A DNA stretch of 5,707 nt from Christensenellaceae bacterium. GTDB lineage: Bacteria > Bacillota > Clostridia > Christensenellales > DTU072. Each line of letters starts with the position of its first letter. Position 1 is the first letter of the stretch. The notes beneath the pieces are model-generated. The model worked only from the letters and a program-made list of their open reading frames with translations, had not been told where the DNA came from and made no database searches. Positions 1-5,707 of the stretch are shown here, piece after piece. A program made the translations under genes and the position numbers. Location of the stretch: positions 1 to 5,707 of the forward strand of contig JAISKW010000082.1 in the NCBI GenBank assembly GCA_031260775.1, in the 5' to 3' direction.

Positions 1-1698
1 TTAGACCTCAGAGACAATTCGGTAGATATCGAGGTTATCACCCCGAGCGCGTTAAAGAATACCTCCGAAAGAGAGGCAAAGGCGAGAACGAATTACGAGG
101 CGACAAGCGAATTTTTACAAAGGGTCAACGCCGCGAAGAATAACGTTACCGCAAGCTTAAAAAATTCCGAATCGGGCATCTTCAAAGCCCCCGTTTTCGC
201 GTCGGGCTTGACCGCAAAAACGCTTTTCAACAAATATTTCACCGCAGGCGGCGTCCGCTCGAAAGTAAATTGGACTCATCCTACCCCCCTGCAGGTCGCG
301 CGCGGGCTCACATATCAACTGCGTATCCGCTTTGAAATTAACCACGCAATTGCCGACCACCTGTCGCCCGAGGAAAAAAACGGACGCGTGAGAGAATATC
401 CGACGATAATCAAGTATCTTGAAGTCCGCTATAACGATATCGCAAAGGTAACGCAGAACATAAAAGCGTTCCTTTCGGCAATAACGGCGATTCTTAACGC
501 GGAAGATAAGGCAATTTCAAACCACCTCGCCAAACTTAAAAATGAGACCTTAGAGGGCCCCGAAAGGTACAAAAAGGTGGACGTCGCGGAGCTTTTTGCG
601 CAAAGCATAATCAATGCTTGCGACGGCGTAAAAGTGAAACTCCGCAAGGAAATAAGCGATATTTACAACAACTATACCGTAAAATCGGTGGACAAACTCG
701 TTTCGGCTACCGACCTTTTGTATTCCGATTCGGACAAGGACGGACTTAATAAGGACACTTTGCAAGCCGTCTCGCAGGTTCTGAAGTCCTCTTACGGCGA
801 GTACGCAAAGGAAATTAAGTCCGGCAAGCCTCTTGAGGAGCTTATCGAGCTGTGCGCACCCGAAATCGAGCGCAGTTTAGACGTAATTTGCGAAAGAGCA
901 AAGAAGCTAACCGACGGGCAGTTCGGCGAAGCCGCGGCGCGGAACGGAATATTGAACGACCTTAAAGAGGTATTATCGTTCAAACGGGCGTGCGCATTGC
1001 TGCAAGCCGCCCTCGCTGTTAACACGACCGACCTCACCGACGCAATCCAATCGGTATATGCGTATCTTGCGGAGCTTATCGGACAGGAGTTCACGCTCAC
1101 CGCGAACTACGCAACGACAATGAGCCGTCTGTTCCAAGCGGAATTAGACGACGCAAAGCACTGCCTGTGCGACAAACCCACCGAGCTGTTCCTTTCGCCT
1201 TTCAACGCGGAATTACAAACGGAAAAGCGCGTGCGCCCGGTAATTACAACGTCGTTCTTTGCGGCAATGCTTGTGTTTTTACCGCTCTTTGTGTTCGCAT
1301 TATTCAAGGAAGGCGCGGAATTAAGCGACTATTTACCGTGGCTGATTTTGGCGGGGATAAGCATTCTCGGGTTTGGAATTTCGCTTGTAATGCGCAACAA
1401 ATTCCTGTGCCTATACCATACGAATGCGGACAATAATACCGCGCTTAAAAAGAAAACCGAGATAGTAAAGTCAAAACTCGTAACGAAAAGCGACGAATAT
1501 GCGGCAAACAACTTTGCACACCTCTTGAGTTTAATAAAGGAAGCGCAGTTGCAAGGACTGAAGTTCGAGTATCCGCAGCGCAACGCGTTGGAAGCTAAAA
1601 TGCAGAACCGCGGACAGTCGCAAAAGCAGGTTATTTCGGACAGCGACAAGGCGTTCCGTCCGCATTTGGATATCGGCGATAAGCCGTTACCGTTTTAG
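1..1698 (+). CDS. Unrecognised large membrane protein with two C-terminal transmembrane helices (5' end missing)
   Basis: The frame is open from base 1 to the TAG at 1696-1698, so the visible 565 residues are the C-terminal part of a longer protein; the TTG at 208 is internal and there is no reason to take it as the start. About the first 410 visible residues are charged, mostly helical and soluble-looking. Two hydrophobic helices follow: visible residues about 415-435 (nt 1243-1305) and 444-464 (nt 1330-1392), joined by a short acidic loop (FKEGAELSD). Basic residues lie just before the first helix (EKRVRP) and just after the second (MRNK), so by the positive-inside rule both the long N-terminal part and the final ~100 residues should be cytoplasmic, as a membrane hairpin. 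The last segment is rich in Lys, Glu and Gln. I recognise no family or catalytic motif. It is followed after 17 bases by the small cysteine protein, suggesting co-transcription. It is certain to be coding; its function is unknown. Confidence 0.9.
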   Translation, partial: LDLRDNSVDIEVITPSALKNTSEREAKARTNYEATSEFLQRVNAAKNNVTASLKNSESGIFKAPVFASGLTAKTLFNKYFTAGGVRSKVNWTHPTPLQVARGLTYQLRIRFEINHAIADHLSPEEKNGRVREYPTIIKYLEVRYNDIAKVTQNIKAFLSAITAILNAEDKAISNHLAKLKNETLEGPERYKKVDVAELFAQSIINACDGVKVKLRKEISDIYNNYTVKSVDKLVSATDLLYSDSDKDGLNKDTLQAVSQVLKSSYGEYAKEIKSGKPLEELIELCAPEIERSLDVICERAKKLTDGQFGEAAARNGILNDLKEVLSFKRACALLQAALAVNTTDLTDAIQSVYAYLAELIGQEFTLTANYATTMSRLFQAELDDAKHCLCDKPTELFLSPFNAELQTEKRVRPVITTSFFAAMLVFLPLFVFALFKEGAELSDYLPWLILAGISILGFGISLVMRNKFLCLYHTNADNNTALKKKTEIVKSKLVTKSDEYAANNFAHLLSLIKEAQLQGLKFEYPQRNALEAKMQNRGQSQKQVISDSDKAFRPHLDIGDKPLPF

Positions 1699-1704
1699 AA
1701 TATT

Positions 1705-1710
1705 AAGGAG
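1705..1710 (+). promoter_or_regulatory. Shine-Dalgarno site for the small cysteine protein
   Basis: AAGGAG lies five bases before the ATG at 1716. The in-frame TAA at 1704-1706 overlaps it, so 1716 is the earliest ATG available. Together these fix the start. It is the only strong ribosome-binding site in the window. Confidence 0.85.
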
Positions 1711-1715
1711 TAGTT

Positions 1716-2051
1716 ATGAAGGTTAAATACATAGATTACGAAAGGAACTTCGGAATAAAATCCTGTGCGGACTGCGAACTATCCGCCACATGTCATATTG
1801 CCGCACCCGCGACAATCAACGGAACGGTTATCACTCCGGTTTATTACAATAAACGGCTTCTGAAATATACGCGTTGCGGAAGACTTCTCGCGACAAGTTT
1901 AAGGTATTATACGCGCGCTTCGAAGATAGAAACGGAGAGGCTTAGCGAGGCAATGCCGAAGTCCGAACGCAAAATCACCGAAAAACAGCTGAAGTTTGCA
2001 AACAAAATGTGCGCGCAATTGTCAAAGAGATACGCAAGGTTCGGGCACTAA
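1716..2051 (+). CDS. Small cysteine-cluster protein of unknown function (111 aa)
   Basis: This basic, soluble-looking protein has no signal peptide or membrane helix. Near its N-terminus it carries Cys17-x2-Cys20-x5-Cys26-His27, with further cysteines at 54 (in a TRCGR context) and 99. This spacing could bind zinc or possibly an iron-sulfur cluster, but it matches no family I can name, and metal binding is inference from spacing only. The C-terminal half (about residues 68-108) is a Lys/Arg/Glu-rich helical stretch. The start is supported by the AAGGAG site five bases upstream. It sits 17 bases after the large membrane protein and 22 bases before the DUF1508 protein, all on the same strand, so it is probably the middle gene of an operon. 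An uncharacterised adaptor or regulatory subunit is one possibility; no specific role can be assigned. Confidence 0.82.
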   Translation: MKVKYIDYERNFGIKSCADCELSATCHIAAPATINGTVITPVYYNKRLLKYTRCGRLLATSLRYYTRASKIETERLSEAMPKSERKITEKQLKFANKMCAQLSKRYARFGH

Positions 2052-2073
2052 TTTAGTAGCCGCCGATTTATAA

Positions 2074-2892
2074 ATGAAAAATGAGAATGCTGAAACGATG
2101 CATTCAAATATAAAAAATATGCTTAATTTCGAGTTACCTGAATTCATAAGTGAGTACAAACTCATCATCTGCTTCGCATTAGCTGCGGTACTTTTCCTTT
2201 GCTTTTTCCTCATATTGAGGAGCCTTCTGAAGAAGAAAAAAGCGAAAAAGGCGGCACCCGCGGAGCAAACGGAAGTCAACAATGCAAAAGCGGAAACGCA
2301 GACCGAATCCGCAAAAGCGACACGCCCGGAGCGCGATTCAACGGAGTATGCGACGGACGAATCGGTTCCCGACATCTTCTCGGTAAAAAAGCCGGTAGCG
2401 GTTGAGGAGAGCGCGCCGCAAGAGGTAAAAGCGCAAAAGCTGAAACTGTTAAAAGAGGATTATGCCGCCGAAGGCTCAAAAACTCTTACCGAGCAAGCAA
2501 AGGACAAGGGTCAAATTGTCGTATTCAACGATACAAACGGCTATTATAGGTTCAAAATAAAGACCTCGGGAGGGAATATCGTCGGCGCATCGCAGCCGTT
2601 CCAGACCAAAAAATCGCTGATTACATCTTTGAGAGCGGTTGAAGAAGTCGCGCTCGACGCGGTACTGAACGATGCAACTCCCGGCGGTGAAAAGGCAAAA
2701 ATCCGTGAAGGGCGCGCGTATTACGATTTATTCCGCGGCAACGACCTGAATTACCGTTACCGTTTATACGGAGCGAACCTTTCGGTTCTTTTAACCTCGC
2801 CCGCAAACGGGAATAAGGATACGGTTTTGCAGCTCATCACCAGCGTCCGTGCAGTCGCCGCGCACCATACTACGGTAGATTTATCGTTATAA
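2074..2892 (+). CDS. Single-pass membrane protein with cytoplasmic tandem DUF1508 (YegP-like) repeats
   Basis: The 272-residue protein has a short N-terminal tail, one hydrophobic helix at about residues 30-48, then a basic patch (KKKKAKK, 53-59) that should place the rest in the cytoplasm. Residues about 60-140 form a low-complexity Ala/Lys/Glu/Thr linker. Two DUF1508-like units follow. Unit one, about 146-196, has the family pattern of a strand-rich start (NDTNGYYRFKIK), a small-residue turn (GGNIVGAS), then a helix (LITSLRAVEE). Unit two, about 216-265, has DLNYRYRLYG, then VLLTSP, then LQLITSVRAV. DUF1508 proteins such as Escherichia coli YegP are usually short soluble proteins of one or two units with no established biochemical role, so the membrane anchor and long linker are the notable part. 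The start is bounded by an in-frame TAA at 2071-2073 directly before the ATG. No clear ribosome-binding site precedes it, so translation may depend on coupling to the gene 22 bases upstream; ATG 2098 is an alternative start. Confidence 0.87.
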   Translation: MKNENAETMHSNIKNMLNFELPEFISEYKLIICFALAAVLFLCFFLILRSLLKKKKAKKAAPAEQTEVNNAKAETQTESAKATRPERDSTEYATDESVPDIFSVKKPVAVEESAPQEVKAQKLKLLKEDYAAEGSKTLTEQAKDKGQIVVFNDTNGYYRFKIKTSGGNIVGASQPFQTKKSLITSLRAVEEVALDAVLNDATPGGEKAKIREGRAYYDLFRGNDLNYRYRLYGANLSVLLTSPANGNKDTVLQLITSVRAVAAHHTTVDLSL

Positions 2893-2920
2893 ACAACCCG
2901 AAGTTTGAACGACTGACTGT

Positions 2921-3116
2921 TTGTCATCTTGCGTGAAATCGCAGGGTAGGTGTGAACAATCTGCGTGTTGTTTTGTCACACTGCACGGAGTCGCAGGGTA
3001 CAATCCTTGCAACGTACGATTCTGCGACTTCGCACAGAATAACAACGCGTTGTACACTCCCCGCAGGGTACAAGCCTTGCACCGTACGGATTCTGCGACT
3101 TCGCGCAAAACAACAA
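2921..3116. repeat. Cluster of three degenerate palindromic intergenic repeat units
   Basis: Three head-to-tail copies of one element can be traced. The fullest is 2973-3045 (73 nt), an imperfect palindrome: the left arm TTGTCACACTGC...GTCGCAG pairs with the right arm CTGCGACTTCGC...AACAA, and an inner GTAC...GTAC pair closes a short loop. A second copy, 3050-3116, matches it closely from CGCAGGGTACAA to AACAA (2992-3045 against 3062-3116: five mismatches and one gap by eye, period 70) but has lost about seven bases of its left arm. A third, 2921-2972, keeps the left arm (21 of 28 bases match 2973-3000) but has a decayed right arm. It starts 28 bases after the DUF1508 stop codon. It resembles the REP or MITE-type palindromic repeats found between genes in many bacteria; no transposase is nearby. 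Confidence 0.82.
2973..3045. repeat. Best-preserved palindromic unit, predicted long hairpin
   Basis: Reading inwards, TTGT/ACAA form the outer ends, an imperfect middle segment with several mismatches follows, then AGTCGCAG against CTGCGACT forms the strongest stem, and GTAC (2998-3001) against GTAC (3014-3017) forms the inner stem around a 12-base loop. Several stem mismatches would be G-U pairs in RNA, so a transcript could fold. Neither end is followed by a run of T on either strand, so it is not a normal intrinsic terminator. A role in mRNA stabilisation or attenuation is possible but unproven. Confidence 0.7.
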
Positions 3117-3141
3117 TTCAATCATCCTCTCTTATGTCCTA

Positions 3142-3172
3142 TTGTTAATATTGCACTTTATCTAAGTAAAAT
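3142..3172 (+). promoter_or_regulatory. Weak candidate sigma-A promoter for the hybrid kinase
   Basis: TTGTTA (3142-3147, four of six matches to TTGACA) and TAAAAT (3167-3172, five of six matches to TATAAT) are separated by 19 bases, about two longer than optimal. They lie about 55 bases before the kinase start in an AT-rich stretch where chance matches are common, so this is only a candidate. Confidence 0.2.
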
Positions 3173-3220
3173 TTCTTCGTTTTCGAACGCAAACAGTATC
3201 GTCTAAACTAAAAAAGCAAT

Positions 3221-3226
3221 AAAGGG
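3221..3226 (+). promoter_or_regulatory. Poorly spaced purine-rich site before the hybrid kinase start
   Basis: AAAGGG ends one base before the ATG at 3228, which is too close for a standard Shine-Dalgarno interaction. There is no better start: the in-frame stop at 3204 lies upstream, and starting later would cut into the membrane segment at residues 17-39. The gene may be weakly translated or start by another route. Confidence 0.35.
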
Positions 3227-3227
3227 C

Positions 3228-5707
3228 ATGCAAACACTAAAAGAAAAAATCGAAAAAATCCCCGTGGCAACAAAGCTGTTTTTTACTATAGCATCGGTTG
3301 CCGCCGTGATTATTATAGCGGGAGTCGGCGCGGGCGGCATTTATACCTCAAGAAAAATCAGGAAGACCGTGGAATCCGACCTCATTTTGGTCAGCGAAAT
3401 GGCGGCGGATTCAATAAAAGCGCGCATAGACAGCCTTGTTTTTAACGCGGCAATCTCCGCACACTTTATCGGTATCGAATGGGATAACATCGTTGACGAC
3501 CCGCAAGACCCCGAAAACTTAATAACCGTGCCCGGCGAATGGCGCGATGTTACCGTTGCCGACGAAATTAATATTTATGTCCATACCGGCGGTTTTTTCA
3601 AAGGCATTTTTATCTATGACCTTGACGAATCCGCCTCGCCCTCGCTGTACGCCCACCCCAAATATGCCGAATTTAGCGAGTGGATGCCGCCGCAAGAATA
3701 CTTTGACGGCGATTACTTTAAGAGTTCCTTAAACGGCAATATCGGTCTTTCCACGACATACTATGCTTGGAACACAGACGGAAAGCCCGACCCCGACAGC
3801 CTTGTTATGTATATCGCCGTTCCCGTATATACCGAATTGCAGTTGATTGAAATCGATACCGGAGCAACTATAACTCCCGAGCATATCGAAATTGCAGCGG
3901 TTGACGGGCTGTTTTTTTACGATATGCTTAAGGACTTTACCATAATTGAAACGGGGCATATCTTCGTTGACGATACGGAGGGCACTATACTTGCAAACAG
4001 CGATTTAAGCTACGTATTAAACCGAAACAACTTTCTTAAAGCTTACAAAGCGACAGAAAATAAAGAATTGAAAGACGTCGCGGAGCTGCTTTCAAACGCA
4101 ATAACCGGTCCGTCAGGTATAGGTTCGTATAAGCTGAACGGCGAATCGCGCATCTGCGCATACCGCCAAATTGACGGTACCGGGTTCATTTTAGGCGTTG
4201 TTGTGCCGGATAAGGAAAGCCCCGTGCGCGACTCGCGTAACGGCTTTCTCATTGTCGCACTTATTTGTACATTGCTTGCCACGGCGGCGGTATTGTTCGG
4301 TACGAAATACTTGAAACGCCCTTATGCGGAATTAGAAAAAAGCCTTGAGGTTTCGGCAAAAGCTTCACTCGCAAAAACCGAGTTTCTCGCGCATATGTCG
4401 CACGAAATGCGCACGCCGCTCAACGCCGTAATCGGACTTTCGGATATCATTCTGAACGACGAAACCGCGAATTTGACTCCCGATACTGCCGAAAAGGTAT
4501 CCGAAATTAGCTCTTCGAGTATGACGCTGCTCGGCATCATAAACGACCTTTTGGACATTTCAAAAACCGAATCGGGACAGTTCAGCCTAAGCCCCGTCGA
4601 GTACGATACGGCAAGCCTTTTGAACGATATCGCCGTAATAAATTCGTTCAGAATAGGTGAAAAGTCCATAAATTTTACCGTAGACGCCGCCGCGAGCCTC
4701 CCCTCGCGTATGCTCGGCGACGAAATCCGCATCAAACAAGTTTTCAATAATCTAATTTCAAACGCCATTAAGTATACTCCGTCGGGCAGCGTCGTTTGGA
4801 AAATTCAAGCGGAGCCGTCAGGAATCCCCGACGAAGTGTTAATAGTCAGCTCCGTTACCGATACGGGCAAGGGCATAAAAAAAGAGGATATCGACCTTTT
4901 GTTCAAGAACTTTTCGCGCGTGGATATCAACAAAAACCGCCATATCGAAGGTACGGGTTTAGGGCTTGCAATAACAAAAAACCTTGCAGAAATGATGGGC
5001 GGAAGCGTTACGGTTGCGAGCGAGTACGGAGTAGGGTCGGTATTCACCGTGCGTTTCAAGCAAAAAGTTGTCGGGGTAAAGGTCTTGGGAGAGGATATTT
5101 CGAAAGCGTTATCCTCAATGAAATATAACGACAGCAAGCAAGATTTGCGCAAAAAATTAGCCCGAACGCCTATGCCGTACGCGCGTGTTTTGGTCGTTGA
5201 CGACGTTCAAACAAACCTGATGGTCGCCAAAAACCTCCTGAAACCCTACGGGATAACCGTGGACACCGTACTTTCGGGAAAGAGTGCGCTGAGCCTTATT
5301 TCGAACTCCGACCGCACTTACGACGCCGTGTTTATGGACCATATGATGCCCGAAATGGACGGCATCGAAACCCTGTCGCATATCCGCGAATTAGGCTCTC
5401 CATACGCTCTGAATTTGCCCGTAATAGCACTCACGGCGAATGCGGTTTTGGGTAACGAAGACGTCTTTTTGGCGGGTGGATTTGCAGCGTTTATTGCAAA
5501 GCCTATTGATATAATACGCTTGGATGAGGTTCTGAATAAATATGTTCGGAACCCCGAACTTGAGGTTGCGCTCAATTCGCCCGTTTCCGTGCCGCGTACC
5601 GCAGTTCTGCCGTTCGACGGTAAAACCGTTGACGGAATCGACTTTTCGCAAGGGCTGAAATGGGTTGACTACGACATTTTGGACTATATAGGCGTTTTGC
5701 AATCGTT
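3228..5707 (+). CDS. Membrane hybrid sensor histidine kinase, dCACHE-HisKA-HATPase-REC with probable Hpt (3' end missing)
   Basis: One frame runs without a stop from ATG 3228 to the window edge (826 codons visible). TM1 is at residues 17-39 and TM2 at 339-362. Between them is a ~300-residue extracytoplasmic sensor that looks like a double CACHE domain: the first half includes W152 and an AVPVY strand near 199; the second, from about 243, has GHIFVDDTEGTILANSD and ends GTGFILGVVVP. This class usually binds small molecules such as amino acids or organic acids; the ligand here is unknown. HisKA has the phospho-acceptor His392 in SHEMRTPLN. HATPase_c has the N box NNLISNAIKYT (507-517), G1 DTGKGI (545-550) and G2 GTGLGLA (575-581), so the kinase should be active. 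The receiver has acidic pair D658/D659, phospho-acceptor D704 in MDHMMPEMDG, T736 and K758, all intact. Residues about 801-826 (DGIDFSQGL...DYIGVL) resemble the opening of an Hpt domain, whose histidine would lie beyond the window. Expected flow is His392 to Asp704 to Hpt. It belongs to a Clostridia-type hybrid family; the target is not visible. Confidence 0.96.
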   Translation, partial: MQTLKEKIEKIPVATKLFFTIASVAAVIIIAGVGAGGIYTSRKIRKTVESDLILVSEMAADSIKARIDSLVFNAAISAHFIGIEWDNIVDDPQDPENLITVPGEWRDVTVADEINIYVHTGGFFKGIFIYDLDESASPSLYAHPKYAEFSEWMPPQEYFDGDYFKSSLNGNIGLSTTYYAWNTDGKPDPDSLVMYIAVPVYTELQLIEIDTGATITPEHIEIAAVDGLFFYDMLKDFTIIETGHIFVDDTEGTILANSDLSYVLNRNNFLKAYKATENKELKDVAELLSNAITGPSGIGSYKLNGESRICAYRQIDGTGFILGVVVPDKESPVRDSRNGFLIVALICTLLATAAVLFGTKYLKRPYAELEKSLEVSAKASLAKTEFLAHMSHEMRTPLNAVIGLSDIILNDETANLTPDTAEKVSEISSSSMTLLGIINDLLDISKTESGQFSLSPVEYDTASLLNDIAVINSFRIGEKSINFTVDAAASLPSRMLGDEIRIKQVFNNLISNAIKYTPSGSVVWKIQAEPSGIPDEVLIVSSVTDTGKGIKKEDIDLLFKNFSRVDINKNRHIEGTGLGLAITKNLAEMMGGSVTVASEYGVGSVFTVRFKQKVVGVKVLGEDISKALSSMKYNDSKQDLRKKLARTPMPYARVLVVDDVQTNLMVAKNLLKPYGITVDTVLSGKSALSLISNSDRTYDAVFMDHMMPEMDGIETLSHIRELGSPYALNLPVIALTANAVLGNEDVFLAGGFAAFIAKPIDIIRLDEVLNKYVRNPELEVALNSPVSVPRTAVLPFDGKTVDGIDFSQGLKWVDYDILDYIGVLQS

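Larger units (their letters stand above)
3117..3227. other. AT-rich gene-free leader upstream of the hybrid kinase
   Basis: Between the last repeat unit and the kinase start lies about 110 bases that is visibly more AT-rich than the flanking genes and has no credible coding frame. An in-frame TAA at 3204-3206 closes the kinase frame on the left. No convincing inverted repeat, riboswitch or terminator is seen here. It is the natural place for the kinase promoter. Confidence 0.6.

Noticed and set aside
208..1698. TTG at 208 as the start of the first gene
   Set aside because: The frame is open all the way to base 1 with similar composition and no ribosome-binding site precedes 208, so the gene is simply cut by the window edge.
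2973..3045. Rho-independent terminator for the upstream operon
   Set aside because: The stem is long and imperfect and no T-run follows on either strand. The stretch 2893-2920 right after the stop codon also lacks a GC hairpin with T-run.
2921..3116. A CRISPR array
   Set aside because: The units are long imperfect palindromes of unequal, decaying length with related sequence throughout, not short identical repeats with unique spacers, and no cas gene is present.
2887..3206. Several overlapping open frames of 65-84 codons on both strands across the repeat region
   Set aside because: They are produced by the palindromic repeat, which happens to be low in stop codons in several frames on both strands. 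None has a ribosome-binding site or protein-like composition, and they overlap each other.
4322..4768. A 148-codon minus-strand open frame inside the kinase gene
   Set aside because: It lies opposite the HisKA and N-box coding sequence, whose motifs are intact on the plus strand; it is a shadow frame. The minus-strand frames at 3729-3959, 4043-4282, 4805-5152, 5157-5381, 5318-5575 and 5391-5702 are rejected for the same reason.
1..5707. A defence, phage or mobile-element system
   Set aside because: No nuclease, helicase, integrase, transposase, reverse transcriptase or toxin-antitoxin motif is seen in any frame. The genes look like ordinary chromosomal genes of one composition.

Overview
The window reads as a piece of a bacterial chromosome, most probably from a low-to-mid-GC member of the Firmicutes (Clostridia-like, gut or anaerobe type). 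The lineage is inferred from the architecture of the hybrid histidine kinase at the right end. Its linker into the receiver (PYARVLVVDDVQTNL) and its phosphorylation site (MDHMMPEMDG) match, from memory, a hybrid-kinase family common in Lachnospiraceae and other Clostridia. An AAGGAG ribosome-binding site also fits. No rRNA, tRNA, transposase or phage gene is visible that would fix the taxonomy.

Layout. (1) Bases 1-2892 hold three same-strand genes spaced 17 and 22 bases apart, very likely one operon whose promoter lies left of the window. They are the 3' part of a large, mostly helical membrane protein that I do not recognise, a 111-residue protein with a CxxC-x5-C cluster that I also do not recognise, and a 272-residue single-pass membrane protein with a cytoplasmic tandem DUF1508 (YegP-like) module. 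(2) Bases 2893-3227 hold no credible gene. The left part contains three decaying copies of a palindromic intergenic repeat; the right part is AT-rich and may contain the promoter of the next gene. (3) From 3228 to the right edge runs one uninterrupted reading frame, cut by the window end. It encodes a membrane hybrid sensor kinase: TM, extracytoplasmic dCACHE-like sensor, TM, HisKA, HATPase_c, receiver, and the first residues of what looks like an Hpt domain.

How the parts relate. The first three genes probably act together at the inner face of the membrane, since two of the three are predicted membrane proteins with their soluble parts inside the cell. Their common job cannot be read from the sequence. 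The kinase is a separate unit behind the repeat region. It should sense a small extracellular ligand and pass phosphate His392 -> Asp704 -> a probable Hpt histidine beyond the window. Nothing links it functionally to the upstream genes apart from adjacency. I found no CRISPR array, defence system, integrase or biosynthetic cluster. The less ordinary items are the membrane-tethered DUF1508 operon and the palindromic repeat cluster.
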